This document shows, in pieces, positions 54,107 through 63,318 of a stretch of 64,000 bases of DNA (positions are counted from its first letter, which is position 1; every line of letters begins with the position of its first letter). The stretch comes from Nitrospirota bacterium (lineage in GTDB: Bacteria > Nitrospirota_A > Leptospirillia > Leptospirillales > Leptospirillaceae). The stretch is from positions 31,758 to 95,757 of the forward strand of contig JAKCCY010000003.1 in NCBI GenBank assembly GCA_021838765.1, given 5' to 3'. The notes beneath the pieces are model-generated. The model worked only from the letters and a program-made list of their open reading frames with translations. It searched no databases and was not told the DNA's origin. A program made the translations under genes and the position numbers.

Positions 54107-54430
54107 ATGATCAGCATGTCAGAAAAAGCAGTTGAAAAAGTCAGTGAGTATCTGACTTCAGAAAACAAGGCAGGTTATGGGCTTCGCGTTTATGTTTCAG
54201 GCGGCGGATGCCATGGTTTCCAATATGGAATGGCATTTGAAGAAGCTCCTGGAGAGATGGATCAGATCATTGAAGAATCTGGCGTGAAGCTCTTCATCGA
54301 CGCACAGAGTTATCCATTGCTCGATGGCGCTGAAGTGGATTATGTCGAGAATCTTTATGGATCAGGTTTCGCTATCAAGAATCCAAACGCCAAGAGCTCC
54401 TGTGGTTGCGGAAGTTCTTTCTCGACCTAG
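54107..54430 (+). CDS. erpA: A-type Fe-S cluster carrier (ErpA/IscA family)
   Basis: A 107-residue protein that carries and inserts Fe-S clusters. The three cluster cysteines are C35 (SGGGCHGFQYGMAFEE), C99 and C101 (SSCGCGSSF). NPNAKSSCGCGSSF is the classical ending. ErpA versus IscA versus nif-linked IscA cannot be fully separated by eye. Co-transcription from the sigma-54 promoter at 53800 would link it to nitrogen or other sigma-54-dependent conditions. AGGAGG precedes the start. Confidence 0.85.
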   Translation: MISMSEKAVEKVSEYLTSENKAGYGLRVYVSGGGCHGFQYGMAFEEAPGEMDQIIEESGVKLFIDAQSYPLLDGAEVDYVENLYGSGFAIKNPNAKSSCGCGSSFST

Positions 54431-54483
54431 GTTGAGTGAGGTCTGTGCATTTTTGTTCTTTCGAACATCTTTCTTGAAGATAG

Positions 54484-54521
54484 AAAAGGGGCTCTCTGTG
54501 TTGAGGGGGCCCCTTTTTTTT
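54484..54521 (+). terminator. Terminator of erpA overlapping the next gene's start
   Basis: AAAAGGGGC (54484-54492) and GCCCCTTTT (54509-54517) form a 9-bp stem, followed by further T (to 54521). The 5' arm contains the presumed ribosome site of the following gene and its GTG start lies in the loop. Confidence 0.7.
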
Positions 54522-55079
54522 ATATTTGCTTTTATGGTTGCCCCCGCTTGCGTTCCTATGGCTTTTGCTGATGGGGTAGCTGGTCCGAGTCAAGAGGTTC
54601 TCAGTCATTATATTTTCGATCATAATCGAGTCCATCTCTCCAGAAATCAAGCGTGGGATATTTCTCGCCAGATTCTTCGTCAGTCAGCATTGCTAGGTGT
54701 TCCAGTTGATCTGGGTGTAGCCATTATGCAGAGAGAGTCTTCCTTTAACCCGTATGCAATCAATCAACGTTCCGGTGATTATGGACTATTCCAGATCCAC
54801 TACTCCTTCTGGAAAAAACATTTCGCCCGCAAAAAAGGATCAAGACTATGGGCACTTTCTTTTAAAGATCTGTACCTGATCAATGTCAATGTGCGAGTCG
54901 GAATGATGATTATTCGCCATGATCTGGTTTTGGCTCATGGATCTGTTTCCGGAATGATTGGTTTTTATAGTGGACGAAAAGGTGTGGAGCGGGATCAGTA
55001 CATCTTGAGTGTCTTGTCGAATGAATCAAGTTTTAGGCGATACCGGAAAAAGTGGGAAGCCCTTGCTCAATTAAGGTGA
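54498..55079 (+). CDS. Lytic transglycosylase, SLT family
   Basis: A 193-residue exported murein hydrolase. From the GTG at 54498 a signal peptide follows (LRGPLFFIFAFMVAPACVPM, cleavage near AFADG). The SLT domain has catalytic Glu in AIMQRESSFNPYAINQRSGD, then YGLFQIHYSFW, LYLINVNVRVGMMIIRHDL and GMIGFYSGRKGV. The frame is open into erpA, but only this start gives a signal peptide and AAAAGGGG upstream. The ribosome site lies in a terminator stem, so expression may depend on a separate promoter or on read-through. Confidence 0.8.
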   Translation: MLRGPLFFIFAFMVAPACVPMAFADGVAGPSQEVLSHYIFDHNRVHLSRNQAWDISRQILRQSALLGVPVDLGVAIMQRESSFNPYAINQRSGDYGLFQIHYSFWKKHFARKKGSRLWALSFKDLYLINVNVRVGMMIIRHDLVLAHGSVSGMIGFYSGRKGVERDQYILSVLSNESSFRRYRKKWEALAQLR

Positions 55080-55092
55080 TCGGATGTTTGTT

Positions 55093-56490
55093 TCATTTTG
55101 GAACACTCTCTGTTCCGGATGGGTCAAGACGGTCTTTTGGGGCAGAAGCCCTATTTCGTCCGGAGTATTTCGAGTTGTAAAGCATCTGGTCGGCGAGTGA
55201 TAAAAGTCCAAGGATATGGGGTGCATGTTCCGGATAGGAAGCAATTCCAATGCTGACTGTAAGGCGGATATCAGGGTATTTTACAAACTTCAATTTTTGA
55301 ACCTTTGCCAGGATCCTTTCTGCGATGATTTTTGCAGTATGAATGGTTGCACCTGGCAATATGACCAGAAATTCTTCTCCTCCATAGCGGCCTATACGAT
55401 CTTCTGAGCGTAGAACTTCAGAGATGCTTCTTGTCATCTCAATCAAAACCTCATCTCCTGCCAGGTGGCCAAACTTATCATTAACCTTTTTGAAGTGGTC
55501 AAGATCCACCATCAGAATGGACAGACTACTCCCCTGGAGTTTTGTCTGAGCAATCGCGTTAGAAAGCAATTCCTCAATGGACGCCCGGTTGTATGTGCCG
55601 GTCATTGTGTCAAACTCTGCTCTCTTTTTGAGTGCAAGGTGATTTTTATGGAGAGAAAAGCTTGTCTCTAGAAGAGGAAAGCAGAGCTCAATTGCATTTT
55701 TGAGTTCCACGCTTGCCTTTAACCCATTCGGTTCAATGAGATCAGGTATGACGAGAAGAAAATGTTTCGGAGCAGAAGCGTGGTAGTCAATGGGGAGCAG
55801 ATAGAACGGACTGCCCTGAATGAAGCTTCTAAACTCTGGCGGGGCCGATTCGGAAGCGTGAGGTGTGGTCGGATGATTGATGTAATAAGGTTCCCTTAAA
55901 AATTGAGGCGGTGGCAGACCGTGTTCACCGCTGATCAGTAGATTCCCTTCGATGCTTTTGGCCTCAATTCGCAGCGTTTTGGATTGGAAATTGGATTTCA
56001 GATAAATGATTCCCCTAGCATTCAGAAAATTTCGAGTTGAATCCGAAATCATCTGGGCAAAAGATATCTCAGTGGAACCAAGTCTGGTAATTGTCTGGAT
56101 AAAAGTTTGAAGTCGTGTCAGAACGGAGAGCAGGGAAAACTTGGCATCAAATTCCTGCCTGAGGAGTTCGATGAAGTCAAACGGGAATATGGGAAGATGC
56201 TCCGGAACTCCCCCGTAATGACGGTCCTCCTCATATAGAACCACATGAGTTTCATTGTGTGTTTTGATCTCTGCCCATGACTTCCCAAATGGAATCCGCT
56301 CATAGTTTGCGATTAGACAAAAATCTTCAGATGGGTCCGGATCAATAAATGCTGAGATATTGAATCGGGAATCCGAATTCTGGATCAGTGTCTGTACCGT
56401 TTGGATCCATTCTCGCTGATTTTTTCTTGAAGGACGAACGATGAGAAGTGAAAAAGGGGCTTTCATCATTTTTTGAGTGTCAGATGGCAT
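55093..56490 (-). CDS. Diguanylate cyclase with GGEEF domain
   Basis: A 465-residue protein. The N-terminal about 130 residues have no clear family, the middle (about 130-280) looks like a GAF-type sensor, and the C-terminus is a GGDEF domain: TMTGTYNRASIEELL, VDLDHFKKVNDKFGHLAGDE, active site GRYGGEEFLVILPGAT and VSIGIASYPEHAP. An inhibitory RXXD site (RSED) stands five residues before GGEEF. It makes cyclic di-GMP. No membrane helix is seen. Start overlaps the flavoprotein stop by 11 bases. Confidence 0.9.
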   Translation of the reverse strand: MPSDTQKMMKAPFSLLIVRPSRKNQREWIQTVQTLIQNSDSRFNISAFIDPDPSEDFCLIANYERIPFGKSWAEIKTHNETHVVLYEEDRHYGGVPEHLPIFPFDFIELLRQEFDAKFSLLSVLTRLQTFIQTITRLGSTEISFAQMISDSTRNFLNARGIIYLKSNFQSKTLRIEAKSIEGNLLISGEHGLPPPQFLREPYYINHPTTPHASESAPPEFRSFIQGSPFYLLPIDYHASAPKHFLLVIPDLIEPNGLKASVELKNAIELCFPLLETSFSLHKNHLALKKRAEFDTMTGTYNRASIEELLSNAIAQTKLQGSSLSILMVDLDHFKKVNDKFGHLAGDEVLIEMTRSISEVLRSEDRIGRYGGEEFLVILPGATIHTAKIIAERILAKVQKLKFVKYPDIRLTVSIGIASYPEHAPHILGLLSLADQMLYNSKYSGRNRASAPKDRLDPSGTESVPK

Positions 56491-57892
56491 CGGTCATCTC
56501 ATCTATCAAGTATTTGAATATCTCGGCAAATGTCGGGTGTATGTGAAGAATCTTCTGGTAATCGTCAAGAGTGGCACCTAATGCAATGGCAACGTGAATC
56601 ACATGAATAAGATCTGAGGCACCTGGCCCAAACATCTCGGCTCCCAGAATTTTGTGATCAGATTCATTCGCGACGATTTTGAGCCATCCGTCCGTTCTCC
56701 GGTAAACAATCGCTTTTCCAAGATCCGTAAAGGGAATCCTACCGGTGACAACAGAATGTCCCTTAAAAACTGCCTCACTCTCGGACAAACCGGATCGGGC
56801 ATATTCCGGGTCTGTAAATATAGCGATGGGAACCGGGGGCTCAGGAATGGGGAGAGGAGACTTTCGTGTTGCATTCTCTCCAGCCATTTCTCCCTGAAAT
56901 GTGGCAACATTCAGGACAGGCAGTATCCCTGTGACATCTCCTGCAGCATAAATATCAGGGTTGGTTGTTTGTAATGTGGGGAGAACCTTGATGATGCCCT
57001 TTTCCGCCGTCTTGATCCCGGCAGCCTCCAGATCCAGGGAATGGGTATCAGGTATTCTGCCTATTGCAGACAGGAGGCGTTCAAATGGAACAGATTTTTC
57101 GATGCCTTCATGAGTGTAGTGTAACGTTGGACCCTCTGGCGTGCGATCGACCCATTCATTTGTAATCCCCATTTGAATGGAGAGTCCCCTGGCCCTTAAG
57201 GCATCAAGATAGGCTTCCGAGATCACCCGGTCTAGCCCATGACCCCATTCCGGGTTGATGTTCAGGATCGTGACCTCTGAACCCATATTATGAAGATATT
57301 GACCAAGCTCAAGACCAACCGGCCCTGTTCCAATCACTACGACTTTCTTTGGCAATATCCTTGTTTCCAGGATGTCATCCGAGGTCATGATATCTTCCGA
57401 TTCAAGTCCATTGATATGCGGGAGTCTAATGCGGGTTCCGGAAGCGATTATGGCTTTTTGAAAGGTGACTGGACGACCTGAAATGAGCCCTTCATGAGTC
57501 CCGGTGAAGTGGAATAACCCTTCAACAAGGGTAATGGAGGGATTGTTTAAGATTCCTTGCAGTGCATCATCGGCAAAATCCTGGATCATTCTGTCTTTTG
57601 AATCAACGATATAGTTCATGTCCAGGTCGACTTGTCCACCAGAGAGTCGGAGTCCAAGTTCGGGGAGCTCCGAGACGATGAGGTGCCTGACGTGGGCAGA
57701 TCTCAACAATGCTTTTGATGGCATACAACCTTTAAGAATACAGAGCCCGCCAAATGGTCCAGGGTCGACAAGCATGACCTGGGCACCTTTTCGTGCCGCA
57801 GCTTTTGCAGCGTACCTTCCTGCAGAACCTCCCCCGATGACCAGTATTTCCGTTTTATAGGGAATATGATTGCTTTCAGTCATTTTATCCAT
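56480..57892 (-). CDS. Dihydrolipoamide dehydrogenase-like flavoprotein
   Basis: A 470-residue class I pyridine nucleotide-disulfide oxidoreductase. FAD loop ILVIGGGSAGRYAAKAAARK, redox disulfide GGLCILKGCMPSKALLRSA (CX4C), NAD(P) loop VVIGTGPVGLELGQYL, IYAAGDVTGILPVL and the C-terminal HIHPTFAEIF with the base His. Lipoamide dehydrogenase, mercuric reductase and related enzymes share this plan; the substrate is open. No pyruvate dehydrogenase gene is near. A second ATG three codons later (57883) is an alternative start. Confidence 0.88.
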   Translation of the reverse strand: MDKMTESNHIPYKTEILVIGGGSAGRYAAKAAARKGAQVMLVDPGPFGGLCILKGCMPSKALLRSAHVRHLIVSELPELGLRLSGGQVDLDMNYIVDSKDRMIQDFADDALQGILNNPSITLVEGLFHFTGTHEGLISGRPVTFQKAIIASGTRIRLPHINGLESEDIMTSDDILETRILPKKVVVIGTGPVGLELGQYLHNMGSEVTILNINPEWGHGLDRVISEAYLDALRARGLSIQMGITNEWVDRTPEGPTLHYTHEGIEKSVPFERLLSAIGRIPDTHSLDLEAAGIKTAEKGIIKVLPTLQTTNPDIYAAGDVTGILPVLNVATFQGEMAGENATRKSPLPIPEPPVPIAIFTDPEYARSGLSESEAVFKGHSVVTGRIPFTDLGKAIVYRRTDGWLKIVANESDHKILGAEMFGPGASDLIHVIHVAIALGATLDDYQKILHIHPTFAEIFKYLIDEMTDAI

Positions 57893-58148
57893 ATCGCTGA
57901 TTTTATGTTCGCTTCAGTTTATTGTGTCGCTGATTATGGCAGGTGTACTTTTCTATCGGATACTATAATAAAGGATTTGAGGACTCCCGTCAGCAACCGA
58001 TGAAGTGTAAGCAGTCAAAATGAGATTTTGCTGGTAAATCTTAGCGTTGAGCTTTCTCCTCTTTCATCTGTAGAGCCCTTTAAAGGGGATCAATGGTTTG
58101 GATCTCACCCGACAAATTAAGTGCTCTCTAGATTTCCTTTTGACCATC

Positions 58149-58177
58149 TTGACAGTCTTGATTTGAATGCCTAGAAT
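58149..58177 (+). promoter_or_regulatory. Sigma-70-type promoter of glnA
   Basis: TTGACA (58149-58154), 17-base spacer, TAGAAT (58172-58177). Near-perfect match. It gives a leader of about 145 bases. Confidence 0.8.
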
Positions 58178-58217
58178 CCTTCGGAGCGTGATCTACAGTT
58201 CCCATCGGTCGAAAGAC

Positions 58218-58251
58218 AAAGGCGTCTTTTTGATGAAAGGACGCTTTTTTT
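58218..58251 (+). promoter_or_regulatory. Terminator-like hairpin in glnA leader
   Basis: AAAGGCGTC (58218-58226) pairs with GACGCTTTT (58240-58248), one G-U, loop of 13, then further T. It lies between the glnA promoter and the glnA start, so it may be an attenuator. It could also end a short leader RNA. Confidence 0.6.
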
Positions 58252-58327
58252 GTGTCTCCATCCTAATATTTTTTTAAGGATTTTAAATCTCATCAATCAA
58301 GGTTGATCAAGAAAGGAGTCCGACGCG

Positions 58328-59737
58328 ATGACACCAAAAGAAGTTCTTGAATTTGCAAAAAAGAACAATGTACAGATTATCGATTACCGCTTTACGGATC
58401 TTTTTGGTGCATGGCAGCACATTTCGACATCGCTCCATGAACTGTCCGAGGAAAGTTTTGTTGAGGGGAAGGGGTTTGACGGCTCCAGCATTCGTGGTTT
58501 TCAGGCAATCAACGAATCCGATATGCTTCTGATTCCTGACCCAGCTTCCGCTTTTATGGATCCCTATACTCAAGTTCCTACTCTGGTTTTAATCTGTAAT
58601 ATCAAGGATCCCATTACTGGAGAGTCCTACTCCAGGGATCCCCGTTTGATCGCCCAAAAAGCAGAGTCCTACCTCAAGAAAGTCGCCGATGTTTCTTATT
58701 GGGGTCCCGAAGCCGAATTTTTTGTGTTTGATGACGTCAAGTTTGGTCAGGGTTCAAATTACGCTCATTATTCCGTCGATTCTTCCGAGGCGATCTGGAA
58801 TACTGATCGGGACGAAATGCCAAACCTTGGGTATAAAATCCGCCACAAGGAAGGTTATTTCCCTGTATCTCCAAATGATACGCTCCAGGATCTGCGTTCT
58901 GAAATGATTCTGACGATGGAAAAGTTGGGAATTCGTACAGAAGTGCATCATCACGAAGTGGCAACAGCAGGTCAGTGCGAGATTGATATGCGTTATGACA
59001 CATTGACCAAGATGGCTGATAATGTGATGAAGTATAAGTATGTTGTCCGAAACACCTCTTTAAAATATGGCAAGTCCGCCACTTTCATGCCAAAGCCCCT
59101 TTTTCAGGATAATGGCTCTGGTATGCACTGCCATCAGAGTTTATGGAAGGGTGGAAAAAACCTTTTCTTCGGAAAAGGTGGTTATGCAGATCTATCCGAG
59201 ATGGCTATTCACTACATCGGTGGTCTTCTGCATCACGCCCCTGCCTTGTTGGCCTTTATTGCTCCAACAACGAATTCTTACAAAAGATTGGTTCCAGGTT
59301 ATGAAGCTCCCATTAACCTTGCCTATTCAAAGCGGAATCGCTCTGCCTGCATTCGTATCCCGATGTATTCGAAAAGTGAGAAAGCAAAGCGAATCGAATT
59401 CAGGACTCCGGATCCTAGCGCAAATCCCTACATTGCGTTTTCAGCCATGTTGATGGCAGGCCTTGATGGAATAGAGCGAAAGCTTGTTCCGCCAGCCCCA
59501 CTCGACAAGGATATCTACGAAATGTCAGACCGGGAAAGAAAGAAGATCAAACAAATGCCCGGAAGTCTTGAAGGAGCTCTGGATGCTTTGGAGAAAGATC
59601 ATGACTTCCTCCTCAAGGGCGGTGTCTTTACCAAGGACATGATTGAAGTGTGGGTTGCAGAGAAGCGAAGAAGAGATGTCGATCAGGTTCGCCTTCGTCC
59701 GCATCCACATGAGTTTTTCCTGTATTATGACATCTAG
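58328..59737 (+). CDS. glnA: Glutamine synthetase type I
   Basis: A 469-residue enzyme that condenses glutamate and ammonia with ATP. Motifs: [79 protein letters not shown] and [14 protein letters not shown]. Tyr397 in KDIYEMSD matches the adenylylation site (E. coli Tyr397), so control by GlnE is likely. Ribosome site AAAGGAG. A strong terminator and then a NifA-like gene follow. Confidence 0.97.
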   Translation: MTPKEVLEFAKKNNVQIIDYRFTDLFGAWQHISTSLHELSEESFVEGKGFDGSSIRGFQAINESDMLLIPDPASAFMDPYTQVPTLVLICNIKDPITGESYSRDPRLIAQKAESYLKKVADVSYWGPEAEFFVFDDVKFGQGSNYAHYSVDSSEAIWNTDRDEMPNLGYKIRHKEGYFPVSPNDTLQDLRSEMILTMEKLGIRTEVHHHEVATAGQCEIDMRYDTLTKMADNVMKYKYVVRNTSLKYGKSATFMPKPLFQDNGSGMHCHQSLWKGGKNLFFGKGGYADLSEMAIHYIGGLLHHAPALLAFIAPTTNSYKRLVPGYEAPINLAYSKRNRSACIRIPMYSKSEKAKRIEFRTPDPSANPYIAFSAMLMAGLDGIERKLVPPAPLDKDIYEMSDRERKKIKQMPGSLEGALDALEKDHDFLLKGGVFTKDMIEVWVAEKRRRDVDQVRLRPHPHEFFLYYDI

Positions 59738-59779
59738 GTTCTCTCTGGCTGTTCTGTTGTAAAATCTATATATCCTGTT

Positions 59780-59809
59780 GGCCCGAAGGGATTCCTTCGG
59801 GCCTTTTTT
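59780..59809 (+). terminator. Terminator of glnA
   Basis: GGCCCGAAGG / CCTTCGGGCC (59780-59789, 59794-59803), loop GATT, then TTTTTT. A textbook rho-independent terminator. Confidence 0.95.
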
Positions 59810-59871
59810 CTTCCACCATTTTTTCCATCTGTGTGCATCTATAGCGGACCTTTTCGATCAGAAAGGGCTTT

Positions 59872-61494
59872 ATGGAATCCGAACACCAAATTATCCAAGA
59901 GCTAACGACCTTGTTTTCCATCAGTCAGGAGCTTGCAAGTTGTCCTGATCTGGATGTTGCCCTTGTCAAAATTCTTGGCATCCTGGACCAAAACCTTGGA
60001 CTTCACAGGAGCTCGATTCTCCTTTTGAAAGGGGAGTCTGATGAGCTGTCAACAGAGATTGCTCACGGACTTTCTGAAGAAGAGAAGGAAAGGGGTCGTT
60101 TTAAAAAAGGGGAAGGTATTACTGGAATGGTTCTTGAAAGTGGGGAGCCGGTCATTGTTCCAGATATCTCGCTTGAACCCCGGTTTTTAAACAGAACTGG
60201 TTCAAGACTATCAAAAAAAGAAAAGACAGCCTTTATTGCTGTTCCTCTGATCTTTCAGGGGAGAAAGCTTGGTGTCCTTTCTGCAGATAGAAGTGCTTCG
60301 GGTGGAAAAGAAAGTCTGGAGGAGGATGTCCGCTTATTGACCACAATAAGCTCCATCATGGCTCAGGCGGTTCTTTTGAGACATAATTTTGATGATGAAA
60401 AACGACGGTTGCAAGATGAAACCAGCAGGCTCGAACATGCCTTGAAACATAGATATACGATTTCAGGCTGGATTGGCCGATCTAAGCTTGTTGCCCAAAT
60501 TGCCGAGAGTGTTCATCAAGTGGCAGCAAGCAGGGCAACTGTCTTGATCCTTGGAGAAAGTGGAACCGGTAAGGAGGTAATTGCAAAAGCGATTCACTTC
60601 AATAGTCCCAGAAACAAAATGCCATTTATTCAAATCAACTGTGCTGCAATTCCGGAAACTCTTCTTGAAAGCGAATTGTTTGGACATGAGAAAGGGGCTT
60701 TTACTGGGGCGAGCCTGTCGAGACCTGGAAGGTTTGAGGCTGCGAATGAAGGAACGATATTTCTTGATGAAATCGGGGAGATCCCACCGTCCGTCCAGGT
60801 AAAGCTTTTGAGAGTTCTCCAGGAACGTGTTGTTGAAAGAATTGGGTCCAATAGACCTATCCCTATTGATGTCCGGATCGTTGCGGCAACGAACCGCAAT
60901 CTGGACCAGGAAGTCAGGATGAACCGGTTCAGGGAAGATCTATACTATCGTCTGAATGTCATTCCCATCTATCTTCCTCCATTAAGACATCGGAAGGAAG
61001 ATATTCCCCTGTTGCTTGAGCACTTCCGATCCAGATTCATTGAGGAGAATGGAAGGGATGTCCGGATTGCTTCTGATGCGATTGACGTGTTTATGGAATA
61101 TGATTGGCCAGGAAATGTACGTGAGCTTGAAAACATTGTTGAGAGGCTCGTTGTCATGGCCAGAAAAGACATTATAACGGCGGATGATGTGGTCCAGACT
61201 CTTGCTCTTTTTCCGGTTCATTCGAGTGGTGTTCCATCGGTTGAGTCGAGTGGTAATATTTCTACCCCAACGACAACGGGGCGGGAACCGGCTGCTCCAT
61301 CAAGGGGAGCCAGTGTCCATGAAATCAACACAGATCTGCCGGATACGATTCGGGAGATTGAGCGGGAGCGGATTATCAAGGCTCTGGAGCGTTCAGGAGG
61401 TGTGAAGACCCGAGCAGCCCTTGCTCTTGGTATTACAACGAGGCAACTGGTTTATCGGATGGAAAAGTATGGAATAAGAGGAGAAGGAATTTGA
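59872..61494 (+). CDS. nifA: NifA-type sigma-54-dependent activator
   Basis: A 540-residue activator: GAF domain (about 22-165), AAA+ domain (about 198-435) with Walker [15 protein letters not shown] and FLDEIGEI, a Ser/Thr/Pro-rich linker, and a C-terminal helix-turn-helix ([20 protein letters not shown]). Domain order and the ending match NifA. The linker has no Cys pair of the oxygen-sensitive alpha-proteobacterial type. It stands beside glnA. Probable role: activating nif or other nitrogen genes; no nifHDK in the window, though the sigma-54 promoter at 53800 could be a target. AAAGGG precedes the ATG. Confidence 0.82.
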   Translation: MESEHQIIQELTTLFSISQELASCPDLDVALVKILGILDQNLGLHRSSILLLKGESDELSTEIAHGLSEEEKERGRFKKGEGITGMVLESGEPVIVPDISLEPRFLNRTGSRLSKKEKTAFIAVPLIFQGRKLGVLSADRSASGGKESLEEDVRLLTTISSIMAQAVLLRHNFDDEKRRLQDETSRLEHALKHRYTISGWIGRSKLVAQIAESVHQVAASRATVLILGESGTGKEVIAKAIHFNSPRNKMPFIQINCAAIPETLLESELFGHEKGAFTGASLSRPGRFEAANEGTIFLDEIGEIPPSVQVKLLRVLQERVVERIGSNRPIPIDVRIVAATNRNLDQEVRMNRFREDLYYRLNVIPIYLPPLRHRKEDIPLLLEHFRSRFIEENGRDVRIASDAIDVFMEYDWPGNVRELENIVERLVVMARKDIITADDVVQTLALFPVHSSGVPSVESSGNISTPTTTGREPAAPSRGASVHEINTDLPDTIREIERERIIKALERSGGVKTRAALALGITTRQLVYRMEKYGIRGEGI

Positions 61495-61512
61495 TCTCCT
61501 CTTATTCCATAC
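61467..61512. repeat. Perfect 18-bp inverted repeat across the nifA stop
   Basis: GTATGGAATAAGAGGAGA (61467-61484) and its exact complement at 61495-61512, 10 bases apart. The repeat covers the last codons and stop of nifA and lies 10 bases before the end of aspS, which is convergent. No T-tract on either side. It may act as a bidirectional terminator or mRNA end-protecting hairpin. Confidence 0.75.
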
Positions 61513-61521
61513 AGATTTGAG

Positions 61522-63288
61522 CTAGTCTTTGGAGGTTAGTCGGATGCCTAGATCTCTCAGTTGGGAAAGGCTGACATCCGAAGGAGCATTCGTCATCAGA
61601 CAAGACCCCTTCTGCGTTTTGGGGAAAGCGATGACGTCCCTGATTGAGCTGGCTCCGGCAAGCAGCATGATGAGGCGATCAAGTCCCAGCGCCATGCCGA
61701 GATGTGGAGGAGCCCCGTAGGTCAATGCGTCGAGTAAAAAGCCAAATTTTTGAAGAGCTTCTTCCTTTTCAATCTTGAGGAGGTTCAAAACCGTTTCCTG
61801 AACGGTTCGTTCATGGATCCTCTGACTTCCACCGCCAAGCTCTGTTCCATTTAAAACCAGATCATAGGCATTTGAGCGAACGGAAAGCGGATCGGTCATC
61901 AGTTTTTCAAGATCATCGAAATGAGGCGATGTGAAAGGATGATGTAAGGCATCCAGCCGGTTTTCTTCATCATTCCACTCAAACATCGGGAAGTCGACGA
62001 CCCATAGAAGTGAAAAGTGATCTGGATGGCGAAGGTTCAGGCGATCTCCGATGTGGAGCCGAAGTTGTCCCATGATCTTCTGCGCCTTGCTTCTTGTATC
62101 AGCGATAAACAGGAGCAGGTCACCGGATTCAGCCTCAAGGCTGTTGATAATGGCTTTCTGCGTGGCTTCAGGAAAAAATTTGGCGATTGGGCTTGATAAT
62201 TCACCGGATTCCCACTTCATCCACGCAAGTCCGCTGGCTCCCTGGGAAATTGTCCATTGTGTGAGGGTGTCCATCTCTTTTCGGGATAAGGACGCGCCTC
62301 CAGGGTAACGGATTCCAATGACTGAGCCATCCTTTTTTTCGAGAACGTCGAGGAAGACCTTAAACGTGCTTCCAGCGACATGCTCATCTAGCCGCACCAG
62401 CTTGAGATCAAACCTGAGGTCCGGTTTGTCTGTTCCATAATGGTCCATGGCCTCCTGATACGTGAGACGCATGAAGGGTTTTTGCGGAATGTGATGCGTA
62501 AATTGTGCAAAGAGTGCTGCTACCATCTTTTCCATTTCGGATAGAAAATGATCGACAGTCAGAAAAGATGCTTCAATATCAACTTGAGTGAATTCAGGCT
62601 GACGGTCAGAGCGCAAGTCCTCATCCCTGAAACAACGAGCGATTTGGTAGTATTTTTCTACTCCTCCCACCATTAAAAGCTGCTTGAAAAGTTGAGGAGA
62701 TTGGGGCAGGGCATAGAAAGAACCTTTTTCAAGCCTGGATGGGACAAGAAAATCTCTGGCTCCTTCCGGAGTGGACTTTGTCAGAATAGGGGTTTCTATT
62801 TCCCAAAAACCTTGAGAAACCAGATGATTCCTTAAAAAGTGGGTCACTTCGCTTCGAAGTTTCATGTTGCGGCGCAGTTCCGGCCTTCTCATGTCAAGAT
62901 ATCGATAAGTGAGTCGGAGTGTTTCAGAGATCTCTGTCCGGTCATCGATGGGAAAAGGGGGTGTGGGGGATGTATTGAGAACGGTTATGGTGGCTGTCCT
63001 GATTTCAAGACTCCCTGTAGGAAGTGCTGAATTCTCTGTTCCTTCAGGTCTTTTTTCGATAGTTCCATGAACGGAAACGACCCATTCATCCCGCATTGAT
63101 TTTGCTGCTTCTATCAGATGGGGGTTTTTCTCGGTATCAATCACCACCTGGGCGAGGCCAGATCGATCCCTTAAGTCAAAAAACAGGAGAGAACCATGAT
63201 CCCTGACGGTTTGTACCCAACCTGAAAGTGTTGTCATTGACCCTATAGGAAGGGTAACAATATCGATAATGGGGTGCGATCGAACCAT
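61522..63288 (-). CDS. aspS: Aspartyl-tRNA synthetase
   Basis: A 588-residue class II synthetase. N-terminal OB-fold (LSGWVQTVRDHGSLLFFDLR), motif 2 region FRDEDLRSDRQPEFTQVDIE, ETPILTKSTPEGARDF, the bacterial GAD insertion (about 290-415), and motif 3 GMALGLDRLIMLLAGASSIR. GAGGAAG precedes the ATG. It might be the Asp-only or the non-discriminating Asp/Asn type; this cannot be settled from here. 30 bases separate it from the repeat-protein gene upstream. Confidence 0.96.
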   Translation of the reverse strand: MVRSHPIIDIVTLPIGSMTTLSGWVQTVRDHGSLLFFDLRDRSGLAQVVIDTEKNPHLIEAAKSMRDEWVVSVHGTIEKRPEGTENSALPTGSLEIRTATITVLNTSPTPPFPIDDRTEISETLRLTYRYLDMRRPELRRNMKLRSEVTHFLRNHLVSQGFWEIETPILTKSTPEGARDFLVPSRLEKGSFYALPQSPQLFKQLLMVGGVEKYYQIARCFRDEDLRSDRQPEFTQVDIEASFLTVDHFLSEMEKMVAALFAQFTHHIPQKPFMRLTYQEAMDHYGTDKPDLRFDLKLVRLDEHVAGSTFKVFLDVLEKKDGSVIGIRYPGGASLSRKEMDTLTQWTISQGASGLAWMKWESGELSSPIAKFFPEATQKAIINSLEAESGDLLLFIADTRSKAQKIMGQLRLHIGDRLNLRHPDHFSLLWVVDFPMFEWNDEENRLDALHHPFTSPHFDDLEKLMTDPLSVRSNAYDLVLNGTELGGGSQRIHERTVQETVLNLLKIEKEEALQKFGFLLDALTYGAPPHLGMALGLDRLIMLLAGASSIRDVIAFPKTQKGSCLMTNAPSDVSLSQLRDLGIRLTSKD

Positions 63289-63318
63289 GAATTCTTCCTC
63301 TTTTTCGTAATAGATCTG

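Larger units (their letters stand above)
57893..58327 (+). other. 435-base intergenic region before glnA
   Basis: Divergent region between the flavoprotein gene and glnA. It contains the promoter at 58149 and the hairpin at 58218. A TATAAT at 57964-57969 has no matching -35. I see no gene in it. Confidence 0.5.
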
